This document shows, one piece after another, positions 32,537-39,999 of a DNA stretch of 39,999 bases. The translations under genes were made by a program, and so were the position numbers. Source of the DNA: Spirogloea muscicola (taxonomy: Eukaryota; Streptophyta; Zygnematophyceae; Spirogloeales; Spirogloeaceae); assembly GCA_009602725.1 (NCBI GenBank), contig WELB01000143.1, positions 336,860 to 376,858 on the forward strand, read 5' to 3'. Position 1 is the stretch's first letter. Each line of letters starts with the position of its first letter. The notes under the pieces are model-generated. The model saw only the letters and a list, made by a program, of their open reading frames with translations. It made no database searches and was not told the origin of the DNA.

Positions 32537-34714
32537 TCAAATGTCAAAGTCCCATCGCTTTTTCACTTTGAATAGGAAGAAGGCTTGCAAAATATCATCC
32601 TGCGGCACCTGGAGCATCATCTGCACTTTGCACTTGCCCGGAGCCTTGGCTGCACCGCTGTCCTCCTTGCCCACCTGCAGCGCAGCAAATTCGTCATAGA
32701 CTGTTTATCAGGTCCCCTAACACCCCCACAGCAATTTGCAAGCAACCGTGCATCTTGTTTGGTCACGAGATGATGCGCCAAGGGTCCACCCAAGGTCAGG
32801 CAGGAGTCTAAAACATCAGGTCTGAGTCTACCATTGCGCAGAGTCAGGTATACAAGCTACAGTGATGGTGAAGGAGCAAGACTACAGGTATGACTTGGCC
32901 ACGCTCGCGCCACGATCTTACCCAGCAGCAAGCCCACCCGAGCCGCTGCTCCGAGTCGTATCCAACCTTCGCCTTGATATTGGGGCTCGGCTTGTACTTG
33001 TACACCGCATTCCAGGTCACAGTCTGGAAGTCGTACAAGAAACTGCAGATTGACACCAAGCAAAGAACTCGATGATAACTTCCACACGTTGGATGGATAT
33101 GAGGATTGATCTGGAGGAGAAAGGAGCGCGGATCTAAAAGCTGATCGATTCTGCATTTGCCAACCATGTCCTTCAGAAACCGAAGTGCCTTCCAGAAGGG
33201 GCACCGTGAGTTGTCTTCACAAAACAACTTTCACCCGAGCTTCTCAACATGACCTTGAACTCTCACCTCAGCTTGTTCTGGACATCAAACTGGCGCTTGA
33301 CGGCAACAAGGAGGCTCCGCCTGGGGAGCGACACAGCTGGCGTCACAGTAAAGCCCTCATCCTGGAACCCGATATTAGTCTCACACATAATGGTCAGAAA
33401 GAGCCAGAGGGCATAGAAACATGCTCCTTGCTGCAACACGCCACGGAGCGAAGAGAATTTGCACTTGCTTCAGCTGCTTGTGAGGGAGTGGATGTCTGCT
33501 CTTCATCTCAATCCAACGAAGCTTGCAGCTTCACAATCACAAGAACAACCAGAGAGTGCTGTCGGCTTAGAGCCCAACTTGTTGGTGCACACGGGCCTAA
33601 GGTGCAGGCCAGTTGCGCACCTTGTAGGTGTACTTGAGATTCAGCGTGGGGTCCTCCTGCTGAAACTCGGCGAAGGCCAGGCCATTGCGCGTGGGGAGGC
33701 CGCCAAAGCCGCTCCACCCGTGCGGCTCCGCCTGGTTCAGCTCGTCCCGCACGCACTTGAGCTCGCCGTTGGGGAACGTCAGAACCGCCTTGCCCTGCAA
33801 AAGGCTCGCCGGACACCCACGTTGTCTATTGAGCGCGTGGCGCCTCTTATGCAAGCGGCAGCCGGCGCACGACTCCACGAGCAAAACGCCACTAGCCCCG
33901 TCGGGCCGTCGGTGGCTGACCAGGTCTTACGAGGGTGCTTGGCGGTATCTCCACAAAGGCCTGCGCCTGGAACCGCTGGTCGTCAGAGCGCGCCAGGGCC
34001 ACCAGCGAGCCGCTGGCCTCCTGCGCTCCGCGCCGCAGCTCGGCTGCTCGGGGGGTGAGTACTTAAGGTTTTGGGGTAAGCAATTTATTCCAATGCTAGA
34101 ACAATGGTCTCTAGAATCAAAGGTCAAGGGTCCGAATGCCCTGTTCCCCTGACTCAGCGCTTCGTCTTTTGAGAAGCTACTGAGTGGTTGCCTCAGTGCC
34201 GCGACGGCGTCGGGGCGATTCCATGCCTTCTTCGTGGATCGAACATGCATCTCTACTCTGATAAAGGCCACATAAGAGCGACGAGCGAAAGCCACTGCCG
34301 GGCCTAAGGGACCGCGAGCCGCTGCCTTGGAGCCCCGCGGCGGCGGCGGCGGCGCGAACCTTGATGTCGTGGCGGTACGTGAGGCGCACGGCCTTGCCGA
34401 CGGCGGCGAAGACGGAGACGAGCGCATTGCGGTCCTCCACGTCGTAGTCCACCGTCAAGTGCTTGGTCACCAGCGCCAGCAGCGGGTACCGGCACTCCAC
34501 CTTGGACGACACCTGCGCCGCAGCCGGGCAATGTGCTGCGTGAGCGGCGGCGGCGGCGATGCCTGCGGCGATGGAGCGCCCGGAAGTTGCGGCGGCGGCG
34601 ACGCGGCGGCACCTGGAACGAGGCCTTGAGCTTGGCGGCGCCGCCGAGGATGCGCGCCGAGAGCTTGTTGACGACGAAGCTGTCCTCGCTGTCGAACTCG
34701 GAAGAGACCTTCAT
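32537..34714 (-). CDS. OEP37: Chloroplast outer envelope pore protein OEP37
   Basis: Exons: 34714-34613, 34512-34360, 34038-33931, 33794-33621, 33361-33267, 33042-32922, 32674-32537 (TGA), giving 296 aa. OEP37 is a beta-barrel, cation-selective channel of the plastid outer envelope. Family landmarks: MKVSSEFDSEDSFVV and KLKASFQ at the N-terminus; DYDVEDRNALVSVF; TLNLKYTYK; TWNAVYKYKPSP with KAKVGYDSEQRLGWA; and the C-terminal MMLQVPQDDI...FKVKKRWDF. Six introns join, five in phase 0. The plant protein usually carries a longer Pro/Ser-rich N-terminus; the ATG at 34714 gives almost none, so an upstream exon may be missing (an N lies at 34798). For exon 3 the acceptor after CAGCCGAG was chosen to keep the frame. 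Confidence 0.93.
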
Positions 34715-34734
34715 CGGGGCTCCCCGGTGCGCCG

Positions 34735-34745
34735 GTCGCCGCCGC

Positions 34746-34778
<33 letters not shown>

Positions 34779-34785
34779 CGCTGTC
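34735..34785. repeat. (GCC)n run upstream of OEP37
   Basis: About 15 GCC/GCCG-type triplets lie 20-70 nt upstream of the OEP37 start codon, GGC on its coding strand. Confidence 0.8.
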
Positions 34786-34888
34786 TCGGTAGGCGCCNCT
34801 TGGCCCAGAAATTAGCCTGCTCGTGCAAGAGCACCATTGACACTATTAAAAAACGCTATAGACACTGCAAAGGTCTTTCGAGCTGACA

Positions 34889-35346
34889 TCACAGGCACAC
34901 CTCACAGAAGGAGGCGAGGAGGCTGCCGAGCAGCGCGTGCTCCTGCGCTGCACTCAGCTTGCCCTTCCGCCGGTAAGCTTCCAGGCTCCAGAGGAGGCTG
35001 CAGCCAGTCTTGCCGATTGCTACGTCAGAGCCATGGTGAACTTCGCTACAAGCGGCGGAGAAGACGAGGCAGCAAAGGGAGCGCCAGAGCCGACCAGGCA
35101 GCCACATCAAGGAGCGATGCCTCAACGCGGTTCCGGCTGCCGGCGCCGAGCTCTGACGTGCAGGAGCTGTGAACAGACGCGGCGACGGCCGCAGAATAGC
35201 GGCGGGAGCTGGCGAAGAGCTAGCAGGTATTCGCACATGGCCGGCCACCTTTTCGACGAGCGGCTCCGCGGCGCCGTCGGCGGGCGTGGTGGGGGCTCCT
35301 CCTCCACCTCCGTCGGCGATCGTTTCCTCGTGACGAACTTATCCAT
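34889..35346 (-). other. Possible small gene or 5' exons between OEP37 and LRB
   Basis: An ATG at 35346 opens MDKFVTRKRSPTEVEEEPPP, and a donor-like AAAAG/GTGGCC follows in the same frame. Downstream a frame ending at a stop at 34889 encodes GKTGCSLLWSLEAYRRKGKL followed by SAAQEHALLGSLLASFCE. Both segments look protein-like, but I could not join them with convincing splice sites, and I recognise neither. It could be an independent gene on the OEP37 strand or an OEP37 leader. Confidence 0.25.
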
Positions 35347-35354
35347 CGCCAACA

Positions 35355-35355
<1 letters not shown>

Positions 35356-35399
<44 letters not shown>
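35356..35399. repeat. (CCG)n run in the OEP37-LRB divergent region
   Basis: About 14 uninterrupted CCG triplets. A second, interrupted CCG tract lies at 35598-35645, about 80 bp before the LRB start. Confidence 0.9.
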
Positions 35400-35400
<1 letters not shown>

Positions 35401-35724
35401 GTTGCAGCAGGCCCGGGGGCTGGACTTTGCGGCAGCGTCTCTCGCGACCACAAGCCTCCGCCGGGCACTACCGCTGCCCCAGGGGCGGCGTGGGCGCCAC
35501 TTTCGTCCGTAGACGTCGGGCGTGGCGGCGGCTGCGCGGCCGCTCTCTGCGGAGAGACCCGTCGCCCGGCCAGGAGGAGGCCACAGCGGACCCGCTGCCG
35601 CCGCCGCCTCCGCCGTCGCCGCCGTTGCCGCCGTTGCCGCCGCCACATACGGGGCGCAGCACCATGTGCTGACTGGCTGCGGCACCACTGCACGCCGCCG
35701 CCGGTCCTCCAGGGCGGCGCCGGC

Positions 35725-38700
35725 ATGGAGCCCGAGGCGAGCTGCACGTCAGGCGAGACGGACTACACCTTCGCCTTCAACGATCCCAACTTCTCGGACC
35801 GCGTGCTGCGCATCGAGATCATCCAGGAGGCCGAGTCGCCGGCTGCCGCCGCGCAGGGGCACTTCCTCCTTCCCAGGGACGGCGCCGGCGGCAGCGGCGG
35901 CGCCGGCGGCGCCGAGAGCAGCGAAGGCGCCGGCGACGGCGCTTGCGGCGACCCCGCCTGGCCCTGCAGGAAGCGCAAGCGCATGGGCAGCACAGATGCC
36001 AGTGAGCACCAGATTTAATCCCACACTTGTGTTCATCCTGTCCTGCTGGAGGCACAGGCGGGCTTGGGCCAGTGATAGCTTGCAGGATCATATGTCAGGC
36101 CTCGGCATAATCAAAAGCATGGACGATTTCGTCTTCTTGCCTCCTGTGCAACATCTCAGCATGCCTTGGGCAGGCTTTGTGGTGGATACTGCTCACACCC
36201 AGCAGCTGGAGCCATGTCCCACCACTGGCTGGTTTCGACTGTCAGACCTGAGGTCTGACCTTCACCAGCATCTCGCGTCTTCTGTGCTACAGTCCTCGAA
36301 GGTGGCCCGGAGCTACTGCCCCTGGTGGCTCAGGAGGTCGAGCTGAGGGAGAGCGGCGAAGCGGGCGAGGCCGACGAAGGCGGCGTGCACGTCGCGGAGA
36401 TGGCCCAGGCCGTCGCGCTGGCAGGCCTGCTGCCGCGATCGGCCTTCTTGATGAGCGACGTCGTGCAGCGAGTGGAGGCCCTGCATGCGGAGCGGCGGCT
36501 GGTGGAGGCTACGGCCGCGCGGGACGAGGAGGCTGACGTGGACGAGCTGTCTGATAGCGAGGACGGCGATGCCAGGAACGTCGCCAGGGGCAATGAAGAG
36601 GAGCCAGGTGCACCGTTGAGGCTGCTCTTCCGTGCGCTGTTCCAGCAGCTTGGTCAAATCTGCTCTCAGGCTTGTGCCTGTACTCGGCCTCCTCTCATGC
36701 TTGCTCCTGCGGCTGCATGTCACTTTAAGCAGGCCTCGCAGACGGCCAAGTGCTGGAGCTGGCGACGCCATTGACGACAGTCAAGACCTTGCACATCAAC
36801 TCCGCGATCCTCGCAGCCAAGAGCCCCTTCTTCCGCAAGGTGACAACCCGTACATGACAAGCATTTTCAAGGGCTCTGATCTGCAGTCCTGCTACCATCA
36901 GCGCAAACTTGTCAACCACATAGCTAACTTCTACTGTGGATAATATTATATACTGTGAAGCGTAGTTCCATATGAATCATCGTTGGCCATTGTGATATGT
37001 ACGGTGAGAGCTTCTTACAGTGTGCCCGTCGGCTTGCAGCACTCATGCTCCTGGCTGTGATGCTGACTTTGTGCCCTTGTCGTGGTGACTCCAGCTCTTC
37101 TCGAATGGCATGAAGGAGTCGGAGGAGCGGCAGGCGACAATCGCCATCAGAGCGTCAGGTATAGATCTCATCTTGTCGGCATGCCCTTCTCTTGGCTGTC
37201 CTTGCCATTCAGCCACACAGAGGAGTGCGCTCGACAGGCTGCACCTGCATCCTGACATCCAGCTTGAGAATCTCAGTGGTGCCGCCGACCGTCTGTGCAG
37301 AGGAAGAAGCTCTGCTGGACATGCTGCAGTGCATGTACGAAGGTCGAGTGAAGGCCAGTAGCCCCACCGCGGTGCTCGACGTCCTCATGATTGCCGACAA
37401 GCTGCAGGTAGTGTCGTGCATCCGGCACTGCTCCAAGCTTCTGCGCGACATGCCGATGACCGTGCCCCAGGCGCTCCTGTACCTCGATCTCCCCGTCAGC
37501 GTCCGCCAGGCCAAGGCCGTCCAGTCCCTCATGGATGCTGCACGTGCCTTCCTGGCATCCCACTTTCGGGACCTCAGCAAGTAAGCCTAGCAAGAGTAAA
37601 GCATGCATCCATGTTCAGAGGTTGTCTGCGAGTGAATGTAGACAGCCATCGCTGTGAAATTCTGTTCAATCAAAGCCCCTGTATGCCAGGTGCAACGAGG
37701 AGGCCAATGCGCTGCCGCTTGTGGGTATTGAGGCGATTCTGGCTAGCGACCTGCTGCACGTTGCATCGGAGGACTATGTGTACGATTTCACCGTCCGCTG
37801 GGCGCGTTCCAAGTACCCTGACGTGGAGCAGCGGAGACACGTCCTCGACATGTGTCTGGCGCCTCTTATCCGCTTCTCGCAGGTTCGTACCTGGCGCGCT
37901 GAAGCCTACAGCAAGTTGCTGCTGTGTCTAGAGTCTACTAGGAAATTGTGCTGCTTGGTCATGTTAAGAGCTGCCTGTAGAGTTGCCATTTAGCAGCTGT
38001 GTTGTATTGGAGCATGGAAGAAAAGCAAGACGGGCAGCTTCCTGAACATGTACAAGATTCACAAGTACAAGAGCTTGCTGTGTGATAGACTCTCACTGCC
38101 AGGCATTAACCGAGCCTGCTAGGCGTTGGTGGTACCTGCAGATGTCCAACCGCAAGGTGCTCAAAGCGTTGACGTGCAGCGACCTGCAAGGCGACCGTGC
38201 CAAGGCCTTGATATTGGAGGCGCTCCACTACCGGGCAGAGCCTGTGCATCGGCAGAAGGAGATCCGCAGCTGCCCAGGGCGAGCACCCCGCTTCCGTGAG
38301 CGTGCCTACAAGTTGCGGCCTGTCAAGGTAGCACTTCCTGGCAATCATACGTGCATCAATGGGGCCCTGGATGCGCATACCTGCTGGTGGCCTGTGCTGT
38401 GGGAGCGTTAGCAAAGTATGCCTCTGCTTTCAAGCCACAGGCAGCTCATACAGACACTCTGCTGTGTGGGCGAGGCAGGCCATCACGATAGACGCGCCGG
38501 TGCAGCAATGCATTGTGTACTTTGACCTGCAAATCGAGGAGGTGCGAGCGCTCTACCCTAAGAACAAGGTGTCATCCCACGGCTTCCCCTTCGCCGGGCA
38601 GGAATTCTACATCTCGGCGCATTGCAACATGGAGCAGCAGCCAGACTCAAAGGTGCAGTTATTTTGTTGGGACGTGTTGGTGGCTTCTGAGGCCTTGTAA

Positions 38701-39104
38701 GTGGTGGGCAGGGAAGCGCTTGAATTTGTCCTTAAGAAAACAGAATCCTCCTCAAGTGGTATTGGACTTGTCTCAACCCATTGTCACTTTCTTCTCTGCA
38801 GGGCTTTGGCCTTTTCCTGGGGATGTATGAGAAGAGCAAGGAAGGGTCAGCAAGCGTGGCAGTAGACTATGAGTTTGCAGTACGCATGAAGGACCCGACA
38901 ACGCACAAGTACCCGTTCATCACGCGCTCGCGCAGCACGTACACGTTCACCGGTGGCAAGATTGTGGGCTATCGCAACATCTTTTCGCGCGATTGGTCGG
39001 TCTTTGTGGATGACAAGAGCGTCTACTTCCTCAATGGTGTTTTGCATCTCCGCGCGGAGCTCACGGTCCGACCGCAAGCGAACATTGAGCAGGCTGCTGT
39101 CTAG
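35725..39104 (+). CDS. LRB: BTB/POZ-BACK protein, LRB/POB1-like CUL3 adaptor
   Basis: Exons: 35725-36001, 36302-36607, 36733-36839, 37095-37158, 37301-37580, 37690-37882, 38142-38327, 38479-38652, 38802-39104 (TAG), giving 629 aa. The N-terminus TDYTFAFNDPNFSDRVLRIE is the LRB signature, followed by a basic patch RKRKRMGS (likely nuclear signal) and a long acidic segment. BTB (about 205-320): TVKTLHINSAILAAKSPFF, LFSNGMKESEERQ, DVLMIADKLQVVSCIRHCSK. BACK (about 325-440): LVGIEAILASDLLHVASEDY, YDFTVRWARSKYPDVE, KVLKALTCSDL. The C-terminal part is EFYISAHCNMEQQ, GFGLFLGMYEK, YTFTGGKIVGYRN and LNGVLHLRAELTV. Arabidopsis LRB1/2 are CUL3 substrate adaptors that degrade phytochromes with PIF3; a CUL3 adaptor role is inferred. 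All phases close. LRB and POB1 are the same family, so the symbol is generic. Confidence 0.95.
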
Positions 39105-39999
39105 ATGCTGCGAGAGGCCCATCAAATGGACGATAAGGTAGCCTAGCTCGAGGACTTGCCGCAGGTGGCCGACTTCAGATGCGAATAGCAGACTGCCAGC
39201 GATGCTCCTCTGAATGTTGAGCGACCACTTACATGCGGCTTTGACTCAGGCTCTCAAGTGGGGGTGCCATAGTTCCCACGTGCTTGCAAGATCCCATGGC
39301 AACATCTCTTATGTTTACAGCTCTTTGACTTTGTGAAGCGTCTCCCCAGTGCTCTCTTGAGCGTACGAAATCAGCTGTTGGTCCTTCCACCATCTTGACT
39401 TTGTGATCACGGAGGGTGTCTTTGCTCTACTTGGCTGCTGGGCCGTTACATTGATCCCCGCCGCTAGGCAGGGGCCGCCCATCTGTGTGGCACAGGCCAG
39501 CTGGCCATGGCCTCTACCACTCATGTTCCTGAGTGCCGGGGGGGATGAATGGCAGCAGCTCCCTGTGTCTGTCTGTACCTCCCTGACTTGGCCAAGCCCA
39601 GGATGCACCAGCTTGTGCAGTGAGAATGTGCAGCTGCTGTTGTGCAACTAATCTGGCCTCTGTGGGGTACAGCACCATGGAGGCGTTGATGTGGACCCTG
39701 TACTTGTGTGTCTGCAACCTTGGTGGCTACCTGTCCAGGCATAGTCGGAGCACTTGCAATACTACTTGTGCACATGTTTCCGGCTCTACCTCTCTGGCCC
39801 TTCCTCCCCCCTGCGAGTCAGTGTCTCCATATCTCTTGCTTTCTCTTTCTCCCTCTTCTTAGCAGCCTCGCCACCTGTATTCTCTCATTCCCAGACGGGT
39901 TCCGGCCTTCTCGCCCTTTTGCTCCCCTACTTGCTCCCCAGCTTGTCTGTCTGCCTGATCCCTCCCCCCCTCCCCCCCCCCCGCCCCCTTCTCTCCTTC
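39105..39999. other. 3' flank of LRB, no gene seen
   Basis: It holds the 3' UTR and intergenic sequence, with several short frames but no recognisable domain. It ends in a CT-rich, C-homopolymer tract (39950-39990). Confidence 0.5.

Noticed and set aside
34304-35747. Long frames rich in RRRRR or GGGG in the OEP37-LRB interval
   Set aside because: They are translations of (CCG)n runs in non-coding frames, with no domain and no codon structure.

Overview
The window is nuclear DNA of a photosynthetic eukaryote, most likely a streptophyte green alga. Three observations support this. Every protein gene is split by many short GT..AG introns. The recognisable genes are typical of green plants: a SHL/EBS-type BAH-PHD reader, F-box SKIP31, GDP-mannose 3,5-epimerase, a KELP-type PC4 coactivator, outer envelope pore OEP37 and an LRB/POB1 BTB-BACK protein. 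Degenerate TTTAGGG (plant-type) telomere-like repeats are also present. Exons are very GC-rich and introns less so. An early-branching alga such as the Mesostigma/Chlorokybus grade is my inference, not something the sequence proves. I assembled exon models by eye from splice consensus, reading phase and family knowledge. In each model given here the phases close without a stop codon, except where noted.

Layout, left to right. <1-1605 (+): 3' part of a BAH-PHD chromatin reader. 2790-3289 (-): a small ZNF706/SERF-like zinc-finger protein, head-to-head with F-box SKIP31 at 3328-6529 (+); only 38 nt separate the two start codons. 7935-11780: a decayed non-LTR retrotransposon, with a zinc finger, reverse transcriptase and C-terminal CCHC plus nuclease-like region, preceded by about 66-bp tandem monomers. 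12846-13200: assembly gap. <13301-15671 (+): RNFT1/2-like membrane RING E3 ligase, convergent with GDP-mannose 3,5-epimerase at 16846-19310 (-). 19700-21600: dense dispersed-repeat cluster. 21624-22751 (-): KELP-like coactivator. 22871-24937: more repeats. 24957-25028 (-): tRNA-Lys(CTT). 25420-25866: head-to-head telomere-like tracts. <26038-31951 (+): kelch-propeller plus coiled-coil protein. 32537-34714 (-): OEP37. 35725-39104 (+): LRB/POB1-type BTB-BACK protein.

The genes do not form one pathway. The set mixes ubiquitin ligase parts (SKIP31 for SCF, LRB for CUL3, an RNFT RING ligase), nuclear regulators (BAH-PHD reader, KELP), ascorbate/cell-wall sugar metabolism (GME) and a plastid envelope channel (OEP37). 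The accessory content is repetitive: a retroelement, a family of short hairpin-containing repeats scattered through introns and intergenic DNA, and (GCC)n runs near most gene starts. I found no defence system, CRISPR array or biosynthetic cluster.
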